From Mayfieldus sp963740555 (GTDB lineage Bacteria; Actinomycetota; Thermoleophilia; Solirubrobacterales; 70-9): a stretch of DNA of 64,000 bases. Of the stretch, positions 24,130 through 35,523 are shown one piece after another. The stretch lies in contig CAVUES010000003.1 in the NCBI GenBank assembly GCA_963740555.1, positions 248,001-312,000 on the forward strand, given 5' to 3'. Within the stretch, counting starts at the first letter, position 1, and each line of letters begins with the position of its first letter. The notes beneath the pieces were generated by a model. That model did no database searches. It worked only from the letters and a program-made list of their open reading frames with translations, and had not been told where the DNA came from. The position numbers were made by a program, and so were the translations under genes.

Positions 24130-25320
24130 TCAGTCGGGCAGCAGCGGCACACTGAGGCCTTGGTCGCGGCCGACGAGCACTGCTCGGGTGAGGGCGGCGG
24201 ATCCGTAGCGTTCATGCACCTCGTCGACGGCGAGGTCGAGGGCGCTTGCGGGCCGGCGGCCGAACGGCAGCGAGAGCTGGATCGCACCGCCCTCCTCGAG
24301 GTTGCCGAGGGCCAATCCGACGAGCGTCAGGCCCCGGCTCTCGATCATCGGCGTCGCCTTCTTCAGCAGCCGCCTCGCCGCGGCCAGGATCGGCTCGGTC
24401 TGTGCGGTCGCCTGCGGCAGCGTGCGCGAGCGGGTCGCGCGCGAAAAGTCGTCGAAGCGCAGCCGCAGCACGACCGTGCGGCAGCTGCGCCGTGCCTTCC
24501 GCAATCGGCTTGTGACCCGGTCGACGAGCGCGACGAGGTCGGCGTCGAGGGCGTCAGCCGATATCCGTCTACGGCCGAGCGCCCGCTGGGCCCCCATCGA
24601 GCGTCGACGGGGGCGGGCCTTGACCGGCCGCGGGTCGCGGTTTCGCGCCAGGGCATGCAGGTGGCGGCCCGATGCGCGGCCCAGGAGCGAGACGAGGGTC
24701 GATTGGGGAAGCCGGGCAACCTCGCCGACGGTCGCGATCCCCTGCTCGCGAAGCTTGGTGGCGGTGACCGGGCCCACACCCCACAGCCGCTCCACCGGGA
24801 GCCGGTGCAGGAAGGCCAGCTCGCCGCGCGGCGGAACCACAAGCAGACCGTCGGGCTTGGCGACGCCGCTGGCGACCTTGGCGAGGAACTTGGTCCTCGC
24901 TATGCCGACAGTTATCGGCAAGCCGATCCGCTCCAGCACTTCACGCCGCAGCCGCGCGGCGATCTGCCTGGGGGTGCCGGCGATCCGCTCCATTCCGCGG
25001 ACGTCGAGGAACGCCTCGTCGATCGAGAGGCCTTCGACCAGCGGCGAGGTCTGCTCGAACACCTCGTAGACCGCCTTGCTGGCCTCGGAATAGGCCGACA
25101 TCCGTGGCTTGACCACGACCGCCTGCGGGCAGAGGCGGCGGGCCCGCGCTCCGCCCATCGCCGTGCGGACGCCGTAGGCCTGGGCCTCGTAGCTGGACGC
25201 GAGGACCACGCCCCCTCCGACGATCACGGGTCGGCCGCGAAGACGCGGATCGTCGCGTTGCTCGACCGACGCATAGAAGGCGTCGAGGTCGGCGTGCAGG
25301 ATCGTCGCTTCCGCCGGCAC
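24130..25320 (-). CDS. dinB: DNA polymerase IV (Y-family translesion polymerase)
   Basis: 396 residues. Copies past DNA damage with low fidelity. Catalytic carboxylates are in ILHADLDAFYASVEQRDDP and LSIDEAFLDVRG, followed by helix-hairpin-helix motifs (LWGVGPVTATKLREQG) and a little-finger domain. The C-terminal part has IQLSLPFG, which fits a beta-clamp binding motif. The product starts MPAEATILH at an ATG-type start at 25320. Full length. No LexA box is recognised upstream. Confidence 0.93.
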   Translation of the reverse strand: MPAEATILHADLDAFYASVEQRDDPRLRGRPVIVGGGVVLASSYEAQAYGVRTAMGGARARRLCPQAVVVKPRMSAYSEASKAVYEVFEQTSPLVEGLSIDEAFLDVRGMERIAGTPRQIAARLRREVLERIGLPITVGIARTKFLAKVASGVAKPDGLLVVPPRGELAFLHRLPVERLWGVGPVTATKLREQGIATVGEVARLPQSTLVSLLGRASGRHLHALARNRDPRPVKARPRRRSMGAQRALGRRRISADALDADLVALVDRVTSRLRKARRSCRTVVLRLRFDDFSRATRSRTLPQATAQTEPILAAARRLLKKATPMIESRGLTLVGLALGNLEEGGAIQLSLPFGRRPASALDLAVDEVHERYGSAALTRAVLVGRDQGLSVPLLPD

Positions 25321-25486
25321 GAACGTATGTTCGCGCGTCGGGGCGACGGAAGATCGGCGACGCCGGGCTTGCTCAGCGCTACCGCGACGAGACTGTCTCC
25401 GGAGCAGTGGAGGGCCAACCTCCGGTTTCCCTACTACTGGGGTTGTCCAGCGCCGAACCCTGCCCTAGCGTGCGGTCAGAGGAACT

Positions 25487-26587
25487 GTGTCGGACTCACC
25501 CCGTTTCGAACCGCCGGACCGGCAGCCAAGCGGGATCCGTTGCCTTGCGTTAGTCATCGGCGCAGCCTTTGCAGCCCTTGCGCTGCTCGCACCTACCCCG
25601 GGAATCGCAAACAGGGCCGCCCACTCTCGCGCCGGTGCCGGCTCGTCCTCTGACAACGGGGGAGGCCTGCCTCCGCCCGTCAAGACCCCCGGTTGGTGGA
25701 ACGGAGTTTGCGACAAGAACCTGAGCCCCATCGCCTATAAGGGGCCCACCTGGCACGGCTTGATCTCTTGCGGGCCCGGCGGCCAGCTGAGTCCGACTCA
25801 GGTCGATCCCGCCGGCGACTTCGGTGCCTATGAACATGGTCCGCTGAGCTCCAACGTCGAATGGCAGTGCGTGGAGCTGGTCGAGCGCTGGCTCTACCAG
25901 GAGTTCCACATCCCTCAGGTGGTTTTCGTGGCCAACGATCCCGGTGTGCCGACCAACGGCTGGCGAGTGGTTCGCCATTACGCCTACTACATCGCCCACC
26001 ACCAAGGCAGGCGGTTTCCATTCAGAGTGATCACCCCAGCGAGCGCGAACAAGAAGAAGGATGCAGGCCTAATCGGTCCCGGAGATGTGGTCAGCTTTGG
26101 AAATGCGTCCCCCGGTCACACGGATCTGGTCGAACAGTCAACCGTTGGGCCCAAGGGCAACGGAAAGATCTTGACCCTGAATCAGAACCTTCCGCGCGGC
26201 AGCGCCACAGGCCCCGTGACGATGTGGTTGCCGGTCCGGAACTGGAGCTTCCAGATCTACGGCCTACCGGCCACGGGGTGGCTGCATTTCACAGGCGGAC
26301 AGACCCAGGCGGCCCCCCAGCCAACGAAGCCTTCCCACACGCGTTGCACCGCCCCTGCGCCCTTTGACGGCACGGGCAATCCGATCTATGCCTACAAGGT
26401 CGACTGCGGCCATGCCCGGAAGGTGGTCAAGACCTGGAACACCCTCACGGCTGGGACGTGCAGCCTCGACGGCACCGATTGTCAGGTTCTCGACTTCACC
26501 TGCAGGATCTCTGGGCCGAATTTGCAGATCCTCCGGTGCTCGAGGCAGGACGGCGCCGCGATTCGGCTCGACATCGGCTCGTACTAG
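25487..26587 (+). CDS. Secreted CHAP-like amidase/peptidase
   Basis: 366 residues from a GTG with AGAGGA just upstream. An N-terminal hydrophobic helix (CLALVIGAAFAALALLAP) and a Ser/Gly/Pro-rich spacer precede the catalytic domain. Cys in EWQCVELVERWLY and His in GHTDLVEQS match the CHAP/NlpC-type Cys-His pair, with GPGDVVSFGN between them. The last 100 residues form a Cys-containing domain (CTAPAPF, CGHARKVVKTWNTL, CSLDGTDCQV). Probably acts on peptidoglycan or cell-surface peptides outside the cell. Confidence 0.75.
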   Translation: MSDSPRFEPPDRQPSGIRCLALVIGAAFAALALLAPTPGIANRAAHSRAGAGSSSDNGGGLPPPVKTPGWWNGVCDKNLSPIAYKGPTWHGLISCGPGGQLSPTQVDPAGDFGAYEHGPLSSNVEWQCVELVERWLYQEFHIPQVVFVANDPGVPTNGWRVVRHYAYYIAHHQGRRFPFRVITPASANKKKDAGLIGPGDVVSFGNASPGHTDLVEQSTVGPKGNGKILTLNQNLPRGSATGPVTMWLPVRNWSFQIYGLPATGWLHFTGGQTQAAPQPTKPSHTRCTAPAPFDGTGNPIYAYKVDCGHARKVVKTWNTLTAGTCSLDGTDCQVLDFTCRISGPNLQILRCSRQDGAAIRLDIGSY

Positions 26588-26649
26588 TGCCGCGCTGACA
26601 GGCTCGCGTGGAACTCACCCGCCCCTGGCCGATGTGAGATAGTCGGCGG

Positions 26650-27021
26650 GTGGGCACTTCCGAGCAGTCCGGCACCCGTCTCGTCACCGTCTCCGAGCTC
26701 GGAGACTCACAGGTCGCCGTGGTGGAGCAGACACCGCACGGGACCATGGCAGTAGGTATCAGCGACGGCAAGCCGTTCGCGGTCTCCAACCGCTGCCGCC
26801 ACCTCTTCGCCTCGCTGGGCGAGGGGCAGGTCACCGAGGACGGATGCCTCCAGTGCCCGTGGCACGCCGCCCGCTATGACGTCGGCAGCGGCAAGATGGT
26901 GCGCGGCCCTCAGGGCGCGTTCAAACCGCTTGCCGGGGTCGTCAAGGCGACTACCGGCGCCATACCGCTGAAGACGTTTCCAGTAGAGCTGCGCGACGGC
27001 GCAATCTGGCTGGTCGGCTGA
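26650..27021 (+). CDS. Rieske [2Fe-2S] ferredoxin-like protein
   Basis: 123 residues from a GTG. The cluster ligands are C49-R-H51 and C69-P-W-H72, in the two expected loops (NRCRHLFASLG and LQCPWHAARYDV). It is a single domain without membrane anchor, so it resembles the ferredoxin component of oxygenases or the small subunit of nitrite reductase. No oxygenase lies next to it. It ends 9 bases from the convergent clpC stop. Confidence 0.88.
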   Translation: MGTSEQSGTRLVTVSELGDSQVAVVEQTPHGTMAVGISDGKPFAVSNRCRHLFASLGEGQVTEDGCLQCPWHAARYDVGSGKMVRGPQGAFKPLAGVVKATTGAIPLKTFPVELRDGAIWLVG

Positions 27022-27029
27022 GGCTGGAG

Positions 27030-29642
<2,613 letters not shown>

Positions 29643-30009
29643 TTTCGCGTTAGGTCAGTATCGGCAAAGGGGTTGTCGTTTGCTTAGGCCCCGCCTCCCA
29701 AGTTCCTGCCATTTGCTCTTTCAGGGACGCAATATTGCCGGGGGTCAAGTCCAGATAACTCGGCTGGGAGGGGCCGATTGGATTTGACCTCCGGTTTCTG
29801 TAGGGGACGACGAGAGACAATTATACGCACGGCCGTCGCCCGGCCAGATTGGGGTAAACGCTCGCTATGAGCGGGTTTTCAGGCGCGGTTCGGGTACCAA
29901 CAACGAGACATCGGTCACAGTCGGGCCACCGCGCGACCTGTGGCGCCGGTCGAGATCACCCAGGGAGGCGACCCCGCACCGGCACCTTGGTCGTCATTTG
30001 ACCGCGGTC
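29643..30009. promoter_or_regulatory. Upstream region of clpC
   Basis: A 367-base gap. It must hold the clpC promoter on the minus strand and the end of the phasin-like gene transcript. I see an AT-richer core (GACAATTATACGCACG near 29815-29830), a copy of the CTGTAGGGGACG motif near 29800 that also occurs in the repeats at 30374 and 30561, and a hairpin at 29856. No CtsR or HspR box that I would defend. Confidence 0.45.
29856..29879. terminator. Hairpin with flanking A and T runs
   Basis: AAACGCTC, a five-base loop GCTAT (partly), then GAGCGGGTTTT. The stem is short (about 5-6 bp) and a T-run follows on the plus strand, an A-run precedes it. It could end the phasin-like transcript coming from the minus side about 130 bases after its stop. 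Confidence 0.4.
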
Positions 30010-30306
30010 CTACTTGGTGGTGCTTGACGCGCCAAGGGACCTGCCGGCGCTGTCGACGACCTTCTTCAGGAAGTCGTACTGCGTCTCGACCAGCTTGTCG
30101 GCCATCTTCAGGGCCGAGTCGACGATCTCTTCGGCCTGCGAGGGGCTCTCGGATCCCTCGAGGGTCTTGTCGACGCTGCGGACGAATCCGCGCACTGCTT
30201 CGATCGCGGCCTCCTGGCCGTCCTTGATCTCCTGAAGCACGTCATCGGACAGCTCTACGGACCTGTCGGCGACTGACTTCTCGGACTTCTTCTCGGCAAC
30301 TGGCAT
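30010..30306 (-). CDS. Small phasin-like helical protein
   Basis: 98 residues from the ATG at 30306, which has AGGAG upstream. The sequence is almost all amphipathic helix (DDVLQEIKDGQEAAIEAVRG, ALKMADKLVETQYDFLKKVV) ending SLGASSTTK. Length and pattern are similar to phasins and to granule- or surface-associated proteins of actinobacteria. Two other small helical proteins occur at 59.4 and 60.5 kb. An in-frame start at 30378 would add 24 unconserved residues. Confidence 0.65.
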   Translation of the reverse strand: MPVAEKKSEKSVADRSVELSDDVLQEIKDGQEAAIEAVRGFVRSVDKTLEGSESPSQAEEIVDSALKMADKLVETQYDFLKKVVDSAGRSLGASSTTK

Positions 30307-30373
30307 GGACCTCATCTCCTCATACATCGGGTGGACTGCCTTCAACCCAATCCTTTCGGGTCGGCGGACCCGT

Positions 30374-30420
30374 CGCATCCGTAGGGGACGTGGGTTCTCG
30401 GTCCGTAGGGGGCACGGACC
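30374..30420. repeat. Hairpin-bearing 47-nt repeat, copy 1
   Basis: Starts CGCATCCGTAGGGG and ends in a 21-nt hairpin with 7-bp arms GGTCCGT and ACGGACC and loop AGGGGGC (plus strand). A second copy lies at 30561-30607. It sits about 70 bases upstream of the phasin-like gene start. Confidence 0.7.
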
Positions 30421-30560
30421 TCAGGGGCGCCCACCTCCTCAGCCGGCCCAGCGACAAAAGCGCCGACCAGGTTGATGTCCTGACCGACGCCTACGGATAC
30501 CGAGCTTGTGATTTGTACGTTTGCTCAGTCACTTGGATTGTCAGTGCTGGAGCCGGCGCC

Positions 30561-30607
30561 CGCATCCGTAGGGGGTGTGGCTCTTCGGTCCGTAGATGAC
30601 ACGGACC
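30561..30607. repeat. Hairpin-bearing 47-nt repeat, copy 2
   Basis: CGCATCCGTAGGGG is identical to copy 1. The hairpin arms GGTCCGT and ACGGACC are also identical while the loop differs (AGATGAC instead of AGGGGGC). Preservation of the arms with a free loop suggests selection on structure or on the inverted repeat as a protein site. It ends about 30 bases from the SnoaL-like stop codon. Confidence 0.7.
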
Positions 30608-30638
30608 CGCCGCGCCGGCGCCGCCCGTGAAACCGCTC

Positions 30639-31040
30639 TCAGCTGCGCACTTCGCGGCGGCGGTCGGCCGTCTCCGGCGTCATCGCGGTGACGCTCGAGA
30701 TCAGCCCGTCGCGGAACTTCAACCAATGCGAGACGGTCACCGACACCTCGTCGCCTCCTGTTCGCGGCACTCCCTCGAACCTGACCAGGGCAAGCACCCC
30801 GTGCTCGCCCATGTCCTCCATCCGCTCGACCCGCACCTCGATCTTCGACCAGGCCTTGCGCCAGCTCTTCCAGAACCGATTCCAGCCGTCGTGGCCGCGG
30901 TAGGCCTTCTCGAAGCCGCCGTATTCGCGCATCGGCTCCAGATCGACGTCCCCGGTCATGTGCTCCAGGAGCCAGTCGGCGTCGCCACGGTTCCACGCTT
31001 CATAGGCCTGCCGCGCGAGGGTCAGGTACTGCTCGGTCAT
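30639..31040 (-). CDS. SnoaL/NTF2-like protein
   Basis: 133 residues starting MTEQYLTLARQAYEAWNRGD, the canonical first helix of this fold, followed by the beta sheet (VTVSHWLKFRDGLISSVTAM). Family members are small enzymes or ligand-binding proteins with a cone-shaped pocket; no catalytic residue identifies the reaction. It lies just downstream of lysS on the same strand. A chimeric remnant of another family member is at 5.8 kb. Confidence 0.75.
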   Translation of the reverse strand: MTEQYLTLARQAYEAWNRGDADWLLEHMTGDVDLEPMREYGGFEKAYRGHDGWNRFWKSWRKAWSKIEVRVERMEDMGEHGVLALVRFEGVPRTGGDEVSVTVSHWLKFRDGLISSVTAMTPETADRRREVRS

Positions 31041-31111
31041 GGCGGCGCAGGATGGCATCGCCCCGTCCTTGCCGCGCCGGTTGCTCTCCCTGCTCGGGGT
31101 CCATCGACGGC

Positions 31112-32581
31112 TCAGCTGCGCATCGCCGGGAACAGCACGATCTCGCGCACATTGGCGGCCCCGGTCAGGATCATCACCAGGCGGTCGATCCCCAGGCCGA
31201 CGCCGCCGGTCGGCGGCATCCCCTGTTCCAGCGCCTCGACGTAGGCCTCGTCGTAGGGCTGGGTGTCCTCGTCGCCGCGCTCGTGCTCGGTGGCCTGCTG
31301 CTCGAAGCGACGGCGCTGCTCGTCGGGGTCGTTGAGCTCCGTGAACGCGTTGGCGATCTCGACCCCGCCGACGAAGGCCTCCCAGCGCTCCACCAGGCCC
31401 TGCTCGGAGCGGTGAGCCTTGGCGAACGGCGAGATCTCGACCGGGTAGTCGAGAACGAAGGTGGGCTGGATCAGCTTCGGCTCGACCTCCTTCGAGAGCA
31501 GCCCGTCGACCAGCTTGCCCCAGCCCTCCTCGGGGTCGGGCTCCGAGTGCATCGCCGCGGCGAGCTGCTCCCGGGTCGGATGCTCGGCGATGTCGATGCC
31601 GGTGTGCTCGCGGATCGCGTCGCGCAGGGTGACCCTTTGCCACGGCGGGGAGAGGTCGATCTTGTGGCCGTCGCGCTCGATCTCATGGCTGCCGAACACC
31701 CGCTGGGCGACACCGCCGACCAAGCGCTCGAAGTCCGCCGCGACGTCGTTGTAGTCCGCGTATGCCTCGTACCACTCGAGCATCGTGAACTCGGGGTTGT
31801 GCTTCTGCGAGATGCCCTCGTTGCGGAAGTCCCTGCCCAGCTCGTAGACCTTGTCGAAGCCGCCGACGATCAGCCGCTTCAGGTACAGCTCGGTGGCGAT
31901 GCGCAGATAGAAGTCGCGGTCGAGCGCGTTGTGGTGAGTGACGAAGGGCCGCGCCAGCGCGCCGCCGTAGAGCGGCTGAAGAACCGGGGTCTCCGCCTCG
32001 ACGAATCCGTGGTCGTCGAGCCAGCGCCGAACCTCGGTGACGATCTGGGCACGGATCGCGAACAGCCGCCGCGTCCCCTCGTTGGCGATCAGGTCGAGCT
32101 CGCGGTGCCGGTAGCGGGTCTCGGTGTCCTCGAGGCCGTGGTACTTGTCGGGCGGCGGGCGCAGGCTCTTGGCGAGCAGGTCCCAACCCTCGATTCGAAG
32201 CGACAGCTCGCCGCGCTTGCTGGCGAACGCAACCCCCTCGATGCCGAGGATGTCGCCGAGGTCGAGCCCGACCAGCTGCTCGAAGCGGTCGGCGCCGAGC
32301 AGGTCCTCGCGGGCGTGGAGCTGGATCTCGCCGCTGGCGTCGCGCAGGTCGATGAAGGCGGCCTTGCCATGGCCGCGGCGGGCGACGATCCGGCCCGCGA
32401 CCCGGTGGCGCGACTCGGTGTCCGATCCGGCAACGAGGCCCTCGTGCGCGCGCCGCACCTCCCCGATCTCCTCGCGATCGGCGAAAGAGTGCGGGAAGGG
32501 CTCCAGGCCGGACTCGCGTAGGCGCTCGAGCTTCTCGCGCCGCTCGCGCAGAAGATCAGATGTGTCGGGTTGATCGTTCAC
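31112..32581 (-). CDS. lysS: Lysyl-tRNA synthetase, class II
   Basis: About 489 residues. Charges tRNA-Lys. The N-terminal OB-fold binds the anticodon (VAGRIVARRGHGKAAFIDLR). The class II core has motif 2 (FRNEGISQKHNPEFTMLEWY) and motif 3 (GVGLGIDRLVMILTG) and ends VREIVLFPAMRS, as usual. The GTG at 32581 (VNDQPDTSD) is preferred over a TTG four codons upstream. greA precedes it by about 135 bases and clpC follows after two small genes, a conserved order. Confidence 0.96.
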   Translation of the reverse strand: MNDQPDTSDLLRERREKLERLRESGLEPFPHSFADREEIGEVRRAHEGLVAGSDTESRHRVAGRIVARRGHGKAAFIDLRDASGEIQLHAREDLLGADRFEQLVGLDLGDILGIEGVAFASKRGELSLRIEGWDLLAKSLRPPPDKYHGLEDTETRYRHRELDLIANEGTRRLFAIRAQIVTEVRRWLDDHGFVEAETPVLQPLYGGALARPFVTHHNALDRDFYLRIATELYLKRLIVGGFDKVYELGRDFRNEGISQKHNPEFTMLEWYEAYADYNDVAADFERLVGGVAQRVFGSHEIERDGHKIDLSPPWQRVTLRDAIREHTGIDIAEHPTREQLAAAMHSEPDPEEGWGKLVDGLLSKEVEPKLIQPTFVLDYPVEISPFAKAHRSEQGLVERWEAFVGGVEIANAFTELNDPDEQRRRFEQQATEHERGDEDTQPYDEAYVEALEQGMPPTGGVGLGIDRLVMILTGAANVREIVLFPAMRS

Positions 32582-32717
32582 GTGACGGCACAAGGGCGCG
32601 AGAACCGAGCAGGTCGGTCACCGCAGGCCGAGCGGGAAAGCGAGCGTAGTCAAAACCTACGTGAGCGACACGCAAGGCCGAGAAGGCCGAGATGCGACGC
32701 TTCGCAGCCGCCCTTGC

Positions 32718-33197
32718 TCAGGCCGCTTCGATTTTGGTGATCTTGAGCTTCCGCTTCGGCCCGCGCGGGGCGTCAACCGAGACGACCTCGTTGCGCTTGT
32801 GGCCCATCAGCGCCTTGCCGATCGGCGACTCGTTGGAGAGCTTCTGCAGGGTCGGGTCGGCCTCCGCCGAGCCGACGATCTGGAACTTCTGCGAGTCGCC
32901 CGACTTCTGGTCCTTGACGTGGACGGTGGTACCGACGCTGACCGCCGTCGTGTCGATGTCCTTCGCGTCGATCACCTCGGAGCGACGCAGCCGCTCCTCG
33001 AGCAGGGAGATCCGCTGCTCGAGCAGGGCCTGCTCGTTCTTGGCGTCGTCGTACTCGGCGTTCTCGGCGATGTCGCCGAACTCGCGAGCCTCCTTTATCC
33101 GCTCCGCAACCTCGCGGCGCTTGGTCGTCGACAGGAACTCGATCTCCTCCTTGAGCTTCTCGAGTCCCTCTTGCGTGATCACTGACTGACGACTCAC
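32718..33197 (-). CDS. greA: GreA transcription elongation factor
   Basis: 159 residues from a GTG with GAGGT six bases upstream. Stimulates RNA cleavage in backtracked RNA polymerase. The N-terminal coiled coil (GLEKLKEEIEFLSTTKRREV through EFGDIAENAEYDDAKNEQA) carries the acidic tip residues, and the C-terminal FKBP-like domain has SPIGKALMGHKRNEVVSV. Full length. Probably co-transcribed with lysS. Confidence 0.95.
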   Translation of the reverse strand: MSRQSVITQEGLEKLKEEIEFLSTTKRREVAERIKEAREFGDIAENAEYDDAKNEQALLEQRISLLEERLRRSEVIDAKDIDTTAVSVGTTVHVKDQKSGDSQKFQIVGSAEADPTLQKLSNESPIGKALMGHKRNEVVSVDAPRGPKRKLKITKIEAA

Positions 33198-33373
33198 GGC
33201 TCTACCTCTCTGCTCTGGGACGAACGGGGGCATGCGGCCCCCGACGGCAAAAACGACCCAGATGCGGCGACTTGCGGTCGCCACCCTGGGCCAGGGAGCG
33301 CGGCATTATAGCGGGGGGTCGAGCGCTCCCAAAATCGCCGATTTTCCGTGCCTGGCTACGCCTGGCGGATTGT

Positions 33374-34033
33374 CTACTTCGGCGCCGGGAACTTGCCCGC
33401 CTTGGCGACCGGCAGGCATTTTCTAAACAGCTTCGTGAACGCGTGGGCGCCGGGGAAGGTCAGGTGAAGGCCGTCGGGCTGAAACCAGCCCGGGTGGCCC
33501 TGGCTGAAGGCGACCCAGTCGAGGACCCGCACCCGGTGGGGGTGGCGCTGGCCGGCGTCGCGCACGTGCTGCGCGTCGCTGCCCGAGCCGCCTCCGGTCT
33601 CGCGCGGCGTGACCAGGCACAGCACCCGTTTCGCTCCCAGCAGGTGCAGGGTGTGCTCGATCTGGCTGCGGCTGATCGAGGCGTCGGCGCCAAGCGCCAT
33701 CGCGACCATGTGCGGGAGCTTGTGCTGGCGCTTTGCCGCCCCCACGAGGCCGATGCCCTCGGTGAACTGGCGGCAGCCGCGGGCGTTGGCGCGGTAGCCG
33801 GCCCGGGCCAGGTTCGGCACCGCGAGCAGCATCGATGAGTCGCCGATCGCGAGCGGCGGCCGGCCCTTGGGGTTGACGTGGCGGGCGACCTTCCGGGGTG
33901 GGCCCTTCTCCACCGCGCCGCCGCACTGGGCACCGACGCTGGAGGGCTGCGTGAGGGCCACCGCGAGCGCGGCGACGATCGCGACGGCCAGGATCGCGAG
34001 GCTTACTGCTCGTCCCCTGCTGCTGGTACTCAT
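33374..34033 (-). CDS. Secreted SGNH-fold hydrolase
   Basis: About 219 residues starting MSTSSRGRAVSLAILAV, a signal anchor. Block I is LAIGDSSMLLAVPNL with the nucleophile Ser, and block V is DGLHLTFPGAHAFTKL with the Asp and His. A pair of Cys may form a disulfide (AQCGG, RGCRQF). It lies divergent from an MBOAT acyltransferase, and a second SGNH protein follows the MBOAT. Together they look like a polysaccharide or peptidoglycan O-acetylation set (AlgI with AlgJ/AlgX-like partners). Confidence 0.78.
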   Translation of the reverse strand: MSTSSRGRAVSLAILAVAIVAALAVALTQPSSVGAQCGGAVEKGPPRKVARHVNPKGRPPLAIGDSSMLLAVPNLARAGYRANARGCRQFTEGIGLVGAAKRQHKLPHMVAMALGADASISRSQIEHTLHLLGAKRVLCLVTPRETGGGSGSDAQHVRDAGQRHPHRVRVLDWVAFSQGHPGWFQPDGLHLTFPGAHAFTKLFRKCLPVAKAGKFPAPK

Positions 34034-34110
34034 CGGTATCCGATCATCTAGCATCGCCGGCCGCACCCCCCGGTGACCGGGATCGCAAGCTAACAGCAGG
34101 GCCTCCCACA

Positions 34111-35508
34111 CTGCTCTTCCCCACCGTTCAGTTCGGGCTCTTCTTCCCGATCGTGCTGGCGCTCAACTGGGCGCTGATGCCACGGCAGTGGGTCTGGAAG
34201 CCGTTCATCATCGTCGCCAGCTACGTCTTCTACGCGGCGGCGAATCCGAAGTTCTGCTTCCTGCTCGCCGGGGTGACGCTGTGGAACCAGGCCGGCGCGG
34301 TGATGCTCGACCGGACCGAGGACGAGCGGCGGCGGAAGTGGATCGTCGGCCTGGCGGTGGCCGGCGACCTCTTGGCCCTGGGTTTCTTCAAGTACTACTC
34401 GTTCTTCGCCCAGGACGTTGACGACACGCTGAACTCGGTCGGCCTCGGGGTGCCGGTGCCGCTGATGACCGTGCTGCTGCCGGTCGGGATCAGCTTCTTC
34501 ACCTTCCAGGCGATCTCCTACGTCGTCGACGTGAAGCGGCGCCTGGTCAAGCCGGCGTCGCTGATCGACTGCGCCGTCTACCTCAGCTTCTTCCCGCATC
34601 TGGTCGCCGGCCCAATCGTGCGGGCGCGGGAGTTCCTGCCCCAGCTCGCGAGCCCGCGCGACCCCGACCGGGTCGCGGTCGGCGCCGGGCTGGGGCTGAT
34701 CGCGCTGGGGCTGGTGAAGAAGGTGGCGATCGCCGACTACCTCGGGCGCACGATCGTCAACCCGGTCTTCGACGTGCCCCAGGCCCACAACGCGCCCGAC
34801 GCGCTGATGGCCACCTACGGCTTCGCGGCCCAGATCTACTGTGACTTCTCCGGCTACACCGACATCGCGATCGGGCTGGCGCTGCTGATGGGATTCATCT
34901 TTCCGCAGAACTTCAACAGCCCCTACCGGGCGACCGGCTTTCGCGACTTCTGGCGCCGCTGGCACATGACCCTGTCGCGATTTCTGCGCGACTTCCTCTA
35001 CATCCCTCTGGGCGGCAACCGCGGCGGCCGCTTGTTCACCTACCGCAACCTGATGATCACGATGCTGCTCGGCGGCCTCTGGCACGGGGCGGCCTGGACG
35101 TTCGTGCTTTGGGGCGGCTTTCACGGCGCCGGATTGGTGAGCGAGCACGCGATCGACGGTCGGATCGGCCGCCGCACGCCGGCCTGGCTGCGCGGCTTCG
35201 TCACCTTCAACCTCGTCTGCTTCGGCTGGATCCTCTTCCGCAGCCAGAACATCTCGCTTTTCTGGGACTTCATCCAGCGTTTCGCGGTCTGGTCCGCGCC
35301 AACCCTGTGGACGTTCCCGGTCCTGGCGCTGATCGGGATCGTGGTTGGGCTGCAGCTGCTGCCGCCGCGATCGACCGAGGGCTTTGAGGTGCGGATCGAG
35401 CGCCTCAACCCGGCGCTCCTCGGCGCCGCATTGGCCGTCCTTATCCTCTTCGTCGGCGCCACCGTCCCCAGCAACGGCGTTCCCCCGTTCATCTACTTCC
35501 GCTTCTGA
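34111..35508 (+). CDS. MBOAT-family membrane O-acyltransferase (AlgI-like)
   Basis: About 465 residues with 10-12 membrane helices. Moves an acyl group, probably acetyl, across the membrane to an extracytoplasmic polymer. GLWHGAAWTFVLWGGFHG holds the catalytic His of the family, and the region FFPHLVAGPIVRAREFLPQL is typical of AlgI/PatA. The first GTG is at 34153, but the family N-terminus (LLFPTVQFGLFFPIVLALNW) begins at a CTG at 34111. I place the start there; AGGG lies about ten bases upstream. It is followed 15 bases later by an SGNH gene. Confidence 0.85.
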   Translation: MLFPTVQFGLFFPIVLALNWALMPRQWVWKPFIIVASYVFYAAANPKFCFLLAGVTLWNQAGAVMLDRTEDERRRKWIVGLAVAGDLLALGFFKYYSFFAQDVDDTLNSVGLGVPVPLMTVLLPVGISFFTFQAISYVVDVKRRLVKPASLIDCAVYLSFFPHLVAGPIVRAREFLPQLASPRDPDRVAVGAGLGLIALGLVKKVAIADYLGRTIVNPVFDVPQAHNAPDALMATYGFAAQIYCDFSGYTDIAIGLALLMGFIFPQNFNSPYRATGFRDFWRRWHMTLSRFLRDFLYIPLGGNRGGRLFTYRNLMITMLLGGLWHGAAWTFVLWGGFHGAGLVSEHAIDGRIGRRTPAWLRGFVTFNLVCFGWILFRSQNISLFWDFIQRFAVWSAPTLWTFPVLALIGIVVGLQLLPPRSTEGFEVRIERLNPALLGAALAVLILFVGATVPSNGVPPFIYFRF

Positions 35509-35523
35509 GATGGACCCCTTCTG

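Larger units (their letters stand above)
30307..30638. other. Gene-free stretch between the phasin-like and SnoaL-like genes
   Basis: 332 bases with no supportable gene. It contains the two hairpin-bearing repeats and, between them, an AT-richer segment (GATTTGTACGTTTGCTCAG near 30509). The phasin-like gene promoter should lie here on the minus strand. Confidence 0.5.
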
